Shown here: piece by piece, positions 17,241 to 25,539 of the stretch
How the letters are laid out: each line of letters opens with the position of its first letter
Numbering within the stretch: the stretch's first letter is position 1
NCBI GenBank assembly: GCA_964542665.1
Contig: CAZIUF010000001.1
Span: 75,771-139,770 of the forward strand
Length of the DNA stretch: 64,000 bases
Direction: 5' to 3'
DNA from: JAGOLU01 sp964542665
GTDB lineage: Bacteria > Patescibacteriota > Microgenomatia > UBA1406 > GWC2-37-13
Position numbers and translations under genes: made by a program
The notes under the pieces: generated by a model
Told to the model about the DNA's origin: nothing
The model's input: only the letters and a program-made list of their open reading frames with translations
The model's database searches: none

Positions 17241-17563
17241 TAGTTTTTTTGAGCAACTGATAAGGCTTGGTCGATGTTCCCCGCATGGAGGTGTTTACTC
17301 ATCTCCTCGACTACGGATTGTGTTTTGGTTTCTTCATACTCAGAAGCAAGTTGATCGACGACGGGTTGAAAGTTTGGGAAGTGTTGAGTCAAGAGACGCA
17401 TCTTGGTCAGAAGATCATCCCATGAGGTAAATGGCTCAACAGCAAGCATGGCCTTGGCCATATACTGTGCATGTACCTTGGTGAGGGTGCCCTGCCGGAT
17501 ACCTTTGGCTATCTGCCTGAGGTAGAGTTGTTCTGCTTTCGTTTGGATAGGCAATATGTCCAT
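17240..17563 (-). CDS. Small helical protein, unknown function
   Basis: About 107 residues from the ATG at 17563 (MDILPIQTKAEQLYLRQIAKG); a TATGAT box ends 13 bp before it. Mostly helical, with no membrane segment and no known motif. Its stop overlaps the start of the alanine-rich gene, so both are likely made from one message. A longer reading frame to 17746 runs into the promoter of the divergent MFS gene and is unlikely. Confidence 0.6.
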   Translation of the reverse strand: MDILPIQTKAEQLYLRQIAKGIRQGTLTKVHAQYMAKAMLAVEPFTSWDDLLTKMRLLTQHFPNFQPVVDQLASEYEETKTQSVVEEMSKHLHAGNIDQALSVAQKN

Positions 17564-17675
17564 GGTAGTTAAATCTATCATATCGGGCACGCACAAAGCA
17601 AATGGCCTGGGTACACTGCAAACAGAGGTCAAAATATAGGTAATCGATGATTTGTAGGGTATACTCTTGGTTTGT

Positions 17676-18950
17676 ATGCGTAGTAACCCGCTCTTAGTCG
17701 TTTTTCTCACCATATTTCTCGATATGCTCGGGTTTGGGATACTCATCCCGATTATCCCTCAGCTCTTTTCAAATCCTGACAGTAAATACTTTCTGCTCAA
17801 TGACTATGGCCTGACACTCAGACAGGGTGCATATCTTGTCGGTCTTCTGACCGCTGCCTACCCGATAGCTCAGTTTTTTGCGACGCCTATCTTGGGTCAA
17901 CTTTCCGATAAATATGGTCGCCGACCTATCCTCCTCATCTCGCTGGCGGGGACATGTATCTCATATATTTTGTTTGCTTACGGTCTCCATATCCATAGCC
18001 TCTGGCTGCTATTCGCATCGCGCATGTTCGATGGTGTCACTGGAGGCAATATTGCAGTCGCCCAAGCGGTCATCGCTGATGTGTCGACACCAGAAAATAG
18101 ATCCAAGAACTTTGGACTCGTTGGGGCGGCTTTCGCGCTCGGCTTTATCCTCGGGCCCATGATTGGTGGGCTGCTCTCATCGGGCAATCTCAGTCGTCAC
18201 CTCGATGTGACGACACCCTTCTATTTTGCGGCTTTTCTCAGTCTCATCAATGTTATATCTGTCAAGTTTCAGCTACCTGAGACGCACAAACATATCAATC
18301 ATAAAATCAGACTCACTCTGGGTATGTCGGTGCACAATATCGCGAAAGTTTTCACGCTCAAGTCAGCGACACCGCTTTTCATCACCGCACTTTTGTTTCA
18401 GGGAGGGTTTACTTTTTATACTTCTTTTGCTGGGGTGTATCTGACTCAATATTTTAAGTTCACTGAAAGTACGATTGGATTCTTCTTTGCATATGTTGGC
18501 ATGTGGATCATCATCACTCAAGGATTTATTTTGCGCAAAATCCCGATTAAGATCCCTGAGCATCGGATCGTGCGCGCATCGATATTTATGGTTGCGATAG
18601 CCCTCGCTATCTATCCCCTAGCCCATACTCGCTGGATGCTCTACCTGATCGTGCCCTTTTATGCGATCCCCTTTAGTCTCGCCTCGCCGAAGATCACTGG
18701 TCTTATCAGTAAGTCGGTTGGTCCAGAGCGACAAGGAGAAATACTGGGGGTGGGATCATCTATACAGGCTGTCGCGCAAGGTATCCCCCCACTCATCGCA
18801 GGTGCAGTTGCAGCAAGCTTCAACCCGACAGCAAGTATCATCACTGCATCGGCACTCATATTCGCAGCAGGGGTCTATTTCTTATTCGCCTACCATCCAC
18901 ATCAGGTAGTACACAATGCTACAACCCCAGTAACTGGCGGAATGCACTAA
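17676..18950 (+). CDS. MFS transporter, TetA-like drug/proton antiporter family
   Basis: About 424 residues with twelve membrane helices. The N-terminal helix NPLLVVFLTIFLDMLGFGIL and the loop GQLSDKYGRRPILL (motif A, GxLxDxxGRRxxL) are typical of the TetA/MFS multidrug subfamily; GFILGPMIGGLL is the motif C-like element. It is probably a proton-driven efflux pump, substrate unknown. TATACT at 17660-17665 ends 10 bp before the chosen ATG at 17676; the TTG at 17667 is less likely. Confidence 0.9.
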   Translation: MRSNPLLVVFLTIFLDMLGFGILIPIIPQLFSNPDSKYFLLNDYGLTLRQGAYLVGLLTAAYPIAQFFATPILGQLSDKYGRRPILLISLAGTCISYILFAYGLHIHSLWLLFASRMFDGVTGGNIAVAQAVIADVSTPENRSKNFGLVGAAFALGFILGPMIGGLLSSGNLSRHLDVTTPFYFAAFLSLINVISVKFQLPETHKHINHKIRLTLGMSVHNIAKVFTLKSATPLFITALLFQGGFTFYTSFAGVYLTQYFKFTESTIGFFFAYVGMWIIITQGFILRKIPIKIPEHRIVRASIFMVAIALAIYPLAHTRWMLYLIVPFYAIPFSLASPKITGLISKSVGPERQGEILGVGSSIQAVAQGIPPLIAGAVAASFNPTASIITASALIFAAGVYFLFAYHPHQVVHNATTPVTGGMH

Positions 18951-19479
18951 GCTGATCGGGGTGAAGACGGACTTGCATGATATATCTGCCGAGTATCCAA
19001 TCACGGAAATCGTCTGACTCAGTCAGTGTGAGGAACTGATCAAAGTCCACAAGCTCAATACTGATTTTTTCTCCGGCGTCGAGATTTTGTTTAGTTATTT
19101 GTTTGCAACCACGCGCAATGAAATAGTGTATATCGCATTTGATTTTTTCGTTGGGACTCGACACTTTCCATAGATGCCAATCTTCGCTTGTATATCCTGT
19201 TTCTTCGAGCAGTTCGCGCTTTGCTCCACCAAGCGCATCCTCATCAGGCTCGAGACGACCAGCTGGAGTCGAGATCAGTCCGTGATTGTTCGGCTGATCT
19301 TGATGCTCGATGATGATCTTTTTATCAGCAGTCACCGCAATGATGATGGCAATATCGGGCCGCGAGACTCTCTCAAATATTGCCTTTGATCCATCAAACA
19401 TCTCCTGTTCCCATTGATATACATCAAAAATCTGACCGTTAAAAACCTTCTTAGCGTGTGATGGGATGGGATTTCTCAC
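18919..19479 (-). CDS. Nudix hydrolase, ADP-ribose pyrophosphatase-like
   Basis: A 186-residue protein with a complete Nudix box, GRLEPDEDALGGAKRELLEE followed by TGY (Gx5Ex7REUxEExGU). The preceding strand IIEHQDQPNNHGLISTPAG resembles ADP-ribose pyrophosphatases. It starts with GTG at 19479, four bases after the FKBP stop, so the two are co-transcribed. Its 3' end overlaps the convergent MFS gene by about 30 bp. Confidence 0.88.
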   Translation of the reverse strand: MRNPIPSHAKKVFNGQIFDVYQWEQEMFDGSKAIFERVSRPDIAIIIAVTADKKIIIEHQDQPNNHGLISTPAGRLEPDEDALGGAKRELLEETGYTSEDWHLWKVSSPNEKIKCDIHYFIARGCKQITKQNLDAGEKISIELVDFDQFLTLTESDDFRDWILGRYIMQVRLHPDQLSAFRQLLGL

Positions 19480-19483
19480 AGGT

Positions 19484-19960
19484 TTATTCTACTTTTTCTA
19501 ATGTCACTTCAAAGATCAGTGTTGAGTTGGCGGGTATTTTACCCCCACCTGCTGGCTGGCTGCCATATCCAAGCTCAGGAGGGATGGTGATTGTACGAGT
19601 ACCACCAACCTTCATACCCTGTACTCCATAATCAAATCCTGGGATCATCTGACCTGCGCCAACAGTGAAGATGAGTGGCTCGTTATTGCGACTCGCCGAA
19701 GAATCAAACTCAGTCCCATCACTCAAAGTACCACGATATTGGACAGATACGGTTTTTCCTTGGACTGCTTCTTCGCCTTGTCCTATCAGTGTATCTACCG
19801 TTTTCACTTTCGAAGTATCAGGATTTGTAGATGGAGTTTCAGTGGGCTGAGTGATAACGTCTGGGATTTTGACAAAAGGTTTATCTCGTCGTGGTTGCAT
19901 AAATACATATGCGATGGCTGCAATGACGATAAGCGTGAGAAGGATGATAAGTTTGTTCAT
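19484..19960 (-). CDS. FKBP-type peptidyl-prolyl isomerase, membrane-anchored
   Basis: A 158-residue protein. An N-terminal hydrophobic helix (3-21) anchors or exports it, a Pro/Thr linker follows, and the FKBP domain covers about 55-158: VSVQYRGTLSDGTEFDSS, then IPGFDYGVQGMKVGG and IPPELGYG. It speeds proline isomerisation in exported proteins. It is the middle gene of a HerA-like / FKBP / Nudix run. Confidence 0.93.
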   Translation of the reverse strand: MNKLIILLTLIVIAAIAYVFMQPRRDKPFVKIPDVITQPTETPSTNPDTSKVKTVDTLIGQGEEAVQGKTVSVQYRGTLSDGTEFDSSASRNNEPLIFTVGAGQMIPGFDYGVQGMKVGGTRTITIPPELGYGSQPAGGGKIPANSTLIFEVTLEKVE

Positions 19961-19987
19961 GGAATGAAAATATTTATAATTTGATAT

Positions 19988-21523
19988 TTATTTTTTTCTT
20001 GAGAGTGTACCAAATGCGCCTCTCATCTGACTGCGTATGATTTGACCAATAACAAGTTTGGCTTGGTTGATAAGAAACTTACCTGCTTGAGTCCCGATCG
20101 CCCCTGCTAGGCCACCTAGTACACCTCCTGCCGCTATTTTTCCCGCAGCGCTAGCAACTCCTGAAGACTCTGTTGCTCCTTCGATTTTTTTCAGTAGCAT
20201 TTCATATGCGCTCTCTCGATCAATCACTGTATTGTATTTTTGAGACATGGGGGATTGGCCTACGAGCATCTGCAGCTCAGTTTCACTGATTGTGTCCATC
20301 CGGCTCTCTGGACTTGAGACCAGACAGGCGACAAGAGGGGTAGGTGTGCCTTGTTCCGATAAACAAGTTACAAGCGCTTCACCAATCCCAAGCTGAGTGA
20401 TCACATCTTCTGTTTTGTAGTACGTACTGTCAGGATAGTTGTCTGCGGCAAGTCTGATTGCCTTACGATCATTGGCAGTAAAAGCGCGCAGGGCGTGCTG
20501 AATCTTCATCCCCAGTTGTCCGAGTACTGAAGCGGGTATGTCTGCTGGGTTCTGGGTACAGAAAATGATTGAGATTCCTTTGGATCTGATGAGTTTGATC
20601 GTTGTCTCAATCTGATCTAAAAGAACGTTGCTTGCTTCGTCGAATATAAGGTGTGCTTCATCGATGATGATCGTTAGCTTGGGCTTGAGCATGTCACCCT
20701 CTTCAGGGAACGTGTTATAAATCTCTGCGAGGAGTGAGAGCATAAATGTCGAGTACATCTTGGGTCTATTTTGCATATCAGCAACACGAAACACGTTGAC
20801 TATGCCTCGACCTTTTGTATCTTGGCGGCAGAGATCCAATACATCAAAAGACATCTCGCCAAAAAAAGTATCTGCTCCCTGCTCTTCGATCTCGATGATC
20901 TTGCGCATGATCGTCGATGTTGTGGTGGAGCTGATTGCCCCATATTCCTTGGCTATTTCCACTTTGCCTTCATTGGTCAGGTATTGGAGTGCTTTTTTAA
21001 AATCTTTCAAATCTAGAAGTAGTAGCCCTTTATCATCACAATATTTGAATATCAAACTCGTCACCGATGCTTGGGTATCATTGAGCTCGAGAACCTTTGA
21101 GAAAAGCACGGGACCAAACTCGCTCACCGTTGCTCGCATCTTGACTCCCGTCGCACGCGAGATGGTGAGAAACTCGACGGGAAAACTGGTGGGTACCCAA
21201 GGTAAACCGATTGCATCTTGGCGAGCCTTTATTTTGTCGTTCATCTCTCCTGGCTGGCTGATCCCTGAGAAATCGCCCTTCACATCCATGACCAGAACTG
21301 ATACTCCCTCACGAGAAAGTGACTCTGACAACTTTTGCAGCGTTTTTGTTTTACCAGTACCCGTGGCCCCAGCAACTAAACCATGTCTATTGAGTGTTGA
21401 GAGTGGGATACGCACGAGCGCTTCTTTGTATACTGATCCCCCAAGAGTTGCAGCGCCCAAAATGAGCGACTTATCTGAGTTCGGATATCCAGACTGGATT
21501 GAGCCTACAAATGATTTGTTCAT
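19988..21523 (-). CDS. HerA-like ATPase of the DUF853 family
   Basis: About 511 residues. Walker A is GATGTGKTKTL near residue 45 and Walker B is LTIIIDEAHLIFDEA near 305; DVKGDFSGIS after the first strand is typical of HerA/DUF853 helicase-like ATPases. The C-terminus has a Gly/Ala-rich helix (KIAAGGVLGGLAGAIG). Family members are thought to pump or unwind DNA, but their role is not well known. Start at ATG 21523 (MNKSFVGSIQSG) rather than 21544, because homologous sequence begins there. Followed after 27 bp by the FKBP gene. Confidence 0.85.
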   Translation of the reverse strand: MNKSFVGSIQSGYPNSDKSLILGAATLGGSVYKEALVRIPLSTLNRHGLVAGATGTGKTKTLQKLSESLSREGVSVLVMDVKGDFSGISQPGEMNDKIKARQDAIGLPWVPTSFPVEFLTISRATGVKMRATVSEFGPVLFSKVLELNDTQASVTSLIFKYCDDKGLLLLDLKDFKKALQYLTNEGKVEIAKEYGAISSTTTSTIMRKIIEIEEQGADTFFGEMSFDVLDLCRQDTKGRGIVNVFRVADMQNRPKMYSTFMLSLLAEIYNTFPEEGDMLKPKLTIIIDEAHLIFDEASNVLLDQIETTIKLIRSKGISIIFCTQNPADIPASVLGQLGMKIQHALRAFTANDRKAIRLAADNYPDSTYYKTEDVITQLGIGEALVTCLSEQGTPTPLVACLVSSPESRMDTISETELQMLVGQSPMSQKYNTVIDRESAYEMLLKKIEGATESSGVASAAGKIAAGGVLGGLAGAIGTQAGKFLINQAKLVIGQIIRSQMRGAFGTLSRKK

Positions 21524-21634
21524 AAGTGTAAAGTGACATATCATGCCTCAGATCAAGCTCAAAAGCAAGCGATGGCGTGCTGCCTAGCTACAACCGGCGT
21601 ACACTTTTAGAGACAAAAGATATATGATGTACCT

Positions 21635-21937
21635 ATGCGGCTCAAGCTCCATCATATCCTCGTCGGGTTTCTGATTTTTACCCTCATTACTTCTTTTTTG
21701 CGTAACTCAGCCGCCCTGAGAAAAAACGCAACCTTTTTTAACCAACTTCAGAGAGAATATGATGAACAAAAAGCAAGAAACGACAAACTCAAGCTACAAA
21801 ATGCGAAAAGCAGCAACCCATTTGAGATCGAAAAAATCATGCGCAACAAACTCGGTTTTGTAAAGCCAGGTGAAGAAGTTCTCATCATCCATGGTGTCTC
21901 TCCTACGGTAACGCCTGCCTTCACACCAGCTCAGTAG
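21635..21937 (+). CDS. FtsB/DivIC-like septum formation initiator protein
   Basis: A 100-residue protein with one N-terminal membrane helix (about 7-25), a coiled coil (QLQREYDEQKARNDKLKLQ) and the C-terminal motif EKIMRNKLGFVKPGEEVLII, which is the DivIC/FtsB signature (ExxARxxLGxxxPGE). It would help assemble the division complex. TATGAT at 21623-21628 ends 6 bp before the ATG. Confidence 0.85.
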   Translation: MRLKLHHILVGFLIFTLITSFLRNSAALRKNATFFNQLQREYDEQKARNDKLKLQNAKSSNPFEIEKIMRNKLGFVKPGEEVLIIHGVSPTVTPAFTPAQ

Positions 21938-22001
21938 CCGTCATGAACCTGGTATAATAGCCCTGTTACACTACGTTGTTTAGCGTTTAGTGTTTAAAGT
22001 A

Positions 22002-22071
22002 TGCGGGGTAGTGTACGGTAGCACAGAAGGCTCATAATCTTCTAGACTTGGTTCAATTCCAAGCTCCGCAA
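22002..22071 (+). tRNA. tRNA-Met (CAT), elongator-type
   Basis: Acceptor TGCGGGG pairs with CTCCGCA. The D arm is GTGT/GCAC with a six-base loop, the anticodon arm is GAAGG-CTCATAA-TCTTC with anticodon CAT, and the T arm is CTTGG-TTCAATT-CCAAG. CCA is not encoded. The U1-A72 pair and the lack of three G-C pairs in the anticodon stem argue against an initiator. A tRNA-Ile with modified C34 cannot be excluded. Confidence 0.88.
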
Positions 22072-22108
22072 CATACGATCACATTTGCGAATCTCCACAT
22101 CCGCTGAG

Positions 22109-22138
22109 TTGAAAAAGGCCGCCCGGTTAGTGTACAAT
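22109..22138 (+). promoter_or_regulatory. Sigma-70-type promoter giving a leaderless GT2 transcript
   Basis: TTGAAA (22109-22114), an 18-bp spacer and TACAAT (22133-22138). The GTG start at 22145 is 6 bp past the -10 box, the place where transcription should begin. Confidence 0.65.
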
Positions 22139-22144
22139 CTGTAC

Positions 22145-23098
22145 GTGGAAACTCCTTTTCAGCTCTCTGTCATCATCCCCGTATACAACGAGCATGGCAA
22201 TATCAATACCCTACTCGAGCGGCTGTTGCCCATCGTGAGTCGGTATCATTACGAGATCATTTTCATAGACGATGGCTCAACAGACAAAACTACCCATGAC
22301 ATCAGTCAGCATGTGCTCAAAAATCCACATATCAAACTCGTCTCATTTACTCGTAACTTTGGCCATCAACGAGCTCTGTCTGCAGGATACGCATATGCGC
22401 AGGGTGATGCTGTCATTTCAATCGATGCCGATCTCCAGGATCCTCCAGAGCTCATCCCCGATCTGGTGAAAAAATGGCGAGAAGGTAATCAGATCGTATA
22501 TGCAAAGCGACGCACTCGGGCGAAAGATGGCGTATTCAAACGGCTGTCAGCTCAGACGTTTTATTGGTTTATCAATCAACTCTCCGAAATCACCATCCCT
22601 ACAGATGTTGGTGATTATCGACTCATTGATCGACAAGTTGTCGACTATCTAAATAAACTTCCTGAATCATCTCGCTTTTTGCGAGGTCTCGTAGCCTGGA
22701 GCGGGTATCAAACGGCGATGGTTGAGTTTGATCGCGAAAGTAGACACACCGGACATACGCACTATCCACTCAAAAATATGATTAGCTTTGCGATGACCGG
22801 GATCACAGCGTTTTCAGTCAAACCACTTCGATTGGTAACGTATCTCGGATTTATCACTGCAGCTCTTGGATTTGCGGGCATGTCATACGCAATCATTCGG
22901 CGATTTCTACTTCCCCATGAATATTGGGTCACTGGATGGACAGCACTCTTTGTCTCAATCATGTTTTTCTCGGGGATACAGATCCTCATCTTAGGCATGA
23001 TCGGAGAATATATTGGTCGCATCTTTGGTCAGGTTCAGGGTCGACCTTTGTACGTCATCAAGACACTCAAGAATATCACTCATCCTACTCACTCATGA
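22145..23098 (+). CDS. Family 2 glycosyltransferase with two C-terminal membrane helices
   Basis: About 317 residues. The GT-A domain holds SVIIPVYNEHGN, IDDGSTD (nucleotide-sugar site), DADLQDPPELIP (metal-binding region) and DVGDYRLIDR. Two membrane helices follow (about 230-255 and 265-290), as in polyprenyl-phosphate glycosyltransferases of the GtrB/DPM1 type. It probably loads a sugar on a lipid carrier for surface glycan. The GTG at 22145 fits the promoter exactly; the extra 20 residues from a TTG at 22085 would overlap the promoter. Confidence 0.88.
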   Translation: METPFQLSVIIPVYNEHGNINTLLERLLPIVSRYHYEIIFIDDGSTDKTTHDISQHVLKNPHIKLVSFTRNFGHQRALSAGYAYAQGDAVISIDADLQDPPELIPDLVKKWREGNQIVYAKRRTRAKDGVFKRLSAQTFYWFINQLSEITIPTDVGDYRLIDRQVVDYLNKLPESSRFLRGLVAWSGYQTAMVEFDRESRHTGHTHYPLKNMISFAMTGITAFSVKPLRLVTYLGFITAALGFAGMSYAIIRRFLLPHEYWVTGWTALFVSIMFFSGIQILILGMIGEYIGRIFGQVQGRPLYVIKTLKNITHPTHS

Positions 23099-23259
23099 AA
23101 CGGATCCTGCACTACTTTGGAGTTGGACTCATTGCCGTAGGTACAGCCGCTGTTGTTTTGTGGCTTCTCATCACTTGGTCACAGAAAAAAGAATTTTTGA
23201 CACCAGTTCCTCAAGAAAATCCTCTGCAGATCATCTACCCCACATCAGGAATCAATTGA
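23095..23259 (+). CDS. Small membrane protein coupled to the glycosyltransferase
   Basis: A 54-residue protein starting at an ATGA overlap with the GT2 stop, a sign of translational coupling. One membrane helix (about 8-30, GVGLIAVGTAAVVLWLLITW) is followed by a short polar tail. No family is recognised. It may assist the glycosyltransferase. Confidence 0.6.
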   Translation: MKRILHYFGVGLIAVGTAAVVLWLLITWSQKKEFLTPVPQENPLQIIYPTSGIN

Positions 23260-23296
23260 TAGTGTAGAACTTAGAGTGTAAAACGAAGAATAAAAA

Positions 23297-23324
23297 TCAC
23301 AATATTTAAAAATATTTTTTGTGA
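23297..23324. terminator. AT-rich hairpin between convergent genes
   Basis: CACAATATTT pairs with AAATATT...GTG. On the minus strand the hairpin is followed by a T-rich tract. It lies just after the stops of the small membrane protein (plus) and the 23327 gene (minus) and may serve both. Confidence 0.5.
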
Positions 23325-23326
23325 CA

Positions 23327-23767
23327 TCACGGCGTGTTGGCAGGACCCGGGATCCGCAGCTCAAATATCTTCCCTACTCCACCTAAGAAGGCTTGATCGA
23401 TAATAAATAGAATGAGATAACTTGCTGCGAAAAGCCCAATCCCTATGAGTGCCCACTTGAGTGTGCTCTGGGCTTGCTCGATCTTTTCGGCGCTCCCAAA
23501 TGAAGTGATAAACAAAATGCCTCCGTACACTAACATTGCAAATAAAACGATAAGAACTAGTGACGATGCAAGAAACAGGACATTATCGTAGACTACCTCA
23601 AGACATTGAAATGTTGGAACCCCGTCAACAGTACAAGACTTCGACTGATCAACATTGCCTAATGCATCTCGCACTTCCCAATCACGCACCTGAGCCGAGA
23701 CGGGCAAAGCAGTCAAAAAACTGAGTGTGATGCCGGTGAAAAGTAATCCGATTAAGAAATGTTTCAT
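23327..23767 (-). CDS. Pilin-like membrane protein of the VirB2/TrbC type
   Basis: A 146-residue protein with a signal peptide (1-25), two Cys (KSCTVDGVPTFQC) and three hydrophobic segments (about 60-85, 97-115 and 118-135). The build, signal peptide plus paired helices with a short loop (FGSAEKIEQAQSTLKWALIG), matches the VirB2-like pilin proteins found with type IV secretion-like loci. It starts 8 bp after an AATTATT element, 13 bp downstream of the next gene. Confidence 0.55.
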   Translation of the reverse strand: MKHFLIGLLFTGITLSFLTALPVSAQVRDWEVRDALGNVDQSKSCTVDGVPTFQCLEVVYDNVLFLASSLVLIVLFAMLVYGGILFITSFGSAEKIEQAQSTLKWALIGIGLFAASYLILFIIDQAFLGGVGKIFELRIPGPANTP

Positions 23768-23780
23768 AGGTGGTGAATAA

Positions 23781-24062
23781 TTACTGTGTTTTTCCCCAAG
23801 TACAGGTAAACCCTAAACAAATGGGGTGATCAGGCGAAAACGGAATTTTTTCGGCAAGTACCACGCCACTCAACAGCGCAATGTAAATAGCGAGCATGAC
23901 GGTGGTCCGTTGGAGTTTTTTTTTCACCACTTCTACTCTACTTGGGTTATGAGCATTGTTCACCCACTCTATCGCACGAAAGAGTTGATAAAACATGCCG
24001 GATAAACCAAAAACGATAAAGATCGTTCTAATAATCATACTGAGAAAGAGTGGACTCGCCAT
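23781..24062 (-). CDS. Small membrane protein of the pilin-like cluster
   Basis: A 93-residue protein with two hydrophobic segments (about 8-28 and 52-70) joined by a basic loop, and a C-terminus PICLGFTC. That end recalls the KICLGISC end of the two pilin-like proteins upstream, so it may be a shortened relative. It is co-directional with them and likely part of the same system. Confidence 0.5.
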   Translation of the reverse strand: MASPLFLSMIIRTIFIVFGLSGMFYQLFRAIEWVNNAHNPSRVEVVKKKLQRTTVMLAIYIALLSGVVLAEKIPFSPDHPICLGFTCTWGKTQ

Positions 24063-24125
24063 AGCTCACTCACTATAGCAAATATCACATACACAATGCA
24101 ATATTGAGCCGGAGGATAAACGAAG

Positions 24126-24153
24126 AAGGCGTCCCGCCATGGCGGGACGCCTT
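24126..24153 (-). terminator. 28-bp perfect palindrome after the second pilin-like gene
   Basis: AAGGCGTCCCGCCA and its exact reverse complement lie back to back at 24126-24153, 20 bp after the stop at 24173. GC-rich and loopless as DNA, it folds as a strong hairpin in RNA. No long T tract follows on either strand. Confidence 0.65.
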
Positions 24154-24172
24154 TAGTCGAGTTTCTATTTCG

Positions 24173-24760
24173 TTACGGCTTCACTAAGTTGAATGAGCCG
24201 AGCTGGAGCGGACATGATATACCAAGACATATCTTGCCTCCAAATATCACTTGTTCCACGACAACCACAAGAGCAAGTACGGCGACCATGACTATGAGAC
24301 CGAGTACAGCGGCCTGAATCTGCTCTCGTGCTTCTTTGACTCCTTCATCTTTACCCTCAGACGTGATCCATTTGAACGCACCGATAAGCAGATAGATGAG
24401 TGCTATGATCCCTGCAATAAAGAAGAAGAATCGGATGATGCTTCCAAGGAAGTCACCGAGCTTGGGGACTTTAAATCCTGGTGAGATAAACGTATCAGTG
24501 AGTGGATTGCATGCGCCACTAATGCCTGCTTCCAAACAAATTACATCACCTGGCTGGACCACTCTCGTACCGGCAGTCGGTCCATCAACACGAGAAATCC
24601 ATGTACCAACTCCTGAACTGGAACCAGAAGTCTGTATACATTCACATCGAGGATTATCCCCTGCAGCTGCAAGGGTTGATCGAGCTGCAATAGTCATCAC
24701 AGAAGTTGCCACCAAGACTAAAGCTAAACTGCCAACGAAGAGCTTTCTAAATGTGTTCAT
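24173..24760 (-). CDS. Pilin-like protein (VirB2/TrbC type), copy 2
   Basis: A 195-residue protein with a signal peptide (1-31), a Cys-containing extracellular part (CECIQTSG, CLEAGISGAC) and two membrane helices (about 109-130 and 149-170). The loop between carries FKWITSEGKDEGVKEAREQIQ, and the end is KICLGISCPL. It is a clear paralogue of 24961-25509: loop, second helix and tail are almost the same. The signal peptide plus two-helix form is that of VirB2-like pilins. An AATTATT element lies 10 bp before the ATG. Confidence 0.7.
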   Translation of the reverse strand: MNTFRKLFVGSLALVLVATSVMTIAARSTLAAAGDNPRCECIQTSGSSSGVGTWISRVDGPTAGTRVVQPGDVICLEAGISGACNPLTDTFISPGFKVPKLGDFLGSIIRFFFFIAGIIALIYLLIGAFKWITSEGKDEGVKEAREQIQAAVLGLIVMVAVLALVVVVEQVIFGGKICLGISCPLQLGSFNLVKP

Positions 24761-24793
24761 AATAAAGATAAATAATTGATTAGTACCATTCTA

Positions 24794-24873
24794 CTCATCT
24801 TTTGGCCTATATTGCAAGGCCTCAGCGATGTGTATCTCATTTATCGTAGCAGATCCTGCAAGATCTGCAATAG
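24794..24873 (-). pseudogene. 80-bp copy of the comM 3' end between the two pilin-like genes
   Basis: These 80 bases match 25543-25622, the last 26 codons of comM, at all but two positions, and still read to a stop (TAG instead of TGA). Nothing of the rest of comM is present. With the intact copy it forms a direct repeat flanking the pilin-like gene 24961-25509. It is either the trace of a tandem duplication or of insertion at the comM end. Confidence 0.8.
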
Positions 24874-24909
24874 CATCGCTATATCTAGCCACTTGCTCGA
24901 GCAAACGAA

Positions 24910-24935
24910 AAGCGACGTGCCTAGGCACGTCGCTT
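24910..24935 (-). terminator. 26-bp perfect palindrome after the first pilin-like gene
   Basis: AAGCGACGTGCCT and its exact reverse complement lie back to back. On the minus strand the hairpin is followed by TTCG and a T-rich stretch. It sits 25 bp after the stop of the pilin-like gene at 24961, in the same place as the 24126 palindrome but with another sequence. Confidence 0.65.
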
Positions 24936-24960
24936 GAGATTTATCAGACAATCCAGTGCT

Positions 24961-25509
24961 TTACTGAGGACTCAACTGTGGTAGTTCAAGAGGACAAGAT
25001 ATACCAAGACATATCTTGCCGCCAAAAATCACCTGTTCTATTACGACCACGAGCGCAAGTACAGCAACCATAACTACAAGACCGAGGAGTGCAGCTTGGA
25101 TCTGCTCACGCGCCTCCTTAACTCCTTCCTCCTTACCGCTTGAGGTAATCCATTTAAATGCACCCATAAGTAGGTAAAGCAAGGCAACTATACTGGCAAT
25201 CAAGAAAAATATTCGGATAATATTTGCGAGAAAATCTCCAAATTTGGGGACCTTGATGGGAGATTGAACAAATGTGGAAGTTAGAGTATTGCACGATTTT
25301 CCTGCGTATCCAGCATCCTCACAGAGCCTGCCACCTGGCGTCGTGCCGTCGGTCGTTGAGACCCATTTTCCATCTGCGGGAACACCTGTTGAAATACATT
25401 TACATTCAGGCCCGACAGCATGAGTAGATTTGACTGAAGTACTCATCACAAAAGTCAGAACAGTGAATATTGCCAAGGCACTGACAGCTATTTTTTTAAT
25501 GGTTTTCAT
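24961..25509 (-). CDS. Pilin-like protein (VirB2/TrbC type), copy 1
   Basis: A 182-residue paralogue of 24173-24760. It has a signal peptide (1-31), Cys pairs (ECKCIST, LCEDAGYAGKSC), two membrane helices (about 97-118 and 137-158) joined by FKWITSSGKEEGVKEAREQIQ, and the end KICLGISCPLELP. It lies 30 bp downstream of comM, with an AATTATT element 10 bp before the ATG. ComM acts in natural transformation, so a role in a DNA-handling pilus is plausible but not shown. Confidence 0.7.
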   Translation of the reverse strand: MKTIKKIAVSALAIFTVLTFVMSTSVKSTHAVGPECKCISTGVPADGKWVSTTDGTTPGGRLCEDAGYAGKSCNTLTSTFVQSPIKVPKFGDFLANIIRIFFLIASIVALLYLLMGAFKWITSSGKEEGVKEAREQIQAALLGLVVMVAVLALVVVIEQVIFGGKICLGISCPLELPQLSPQ

Positions 25510-25539
25510 AACACAAAAAAATAATTAGTTAATACCGAC

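Noticed and set aside
20760..21536. 258-codon plus-strand frame
   Set aside because: Shadow of the HerA-like ATPase gene on the other strand; Ser/Arg-rich nonsense.
24828..25073. Plus-strand frame between the pilin-like genes
   Set aside because: It only reads the complement of the comM remnant, the palindrome and the pilin 3' end.
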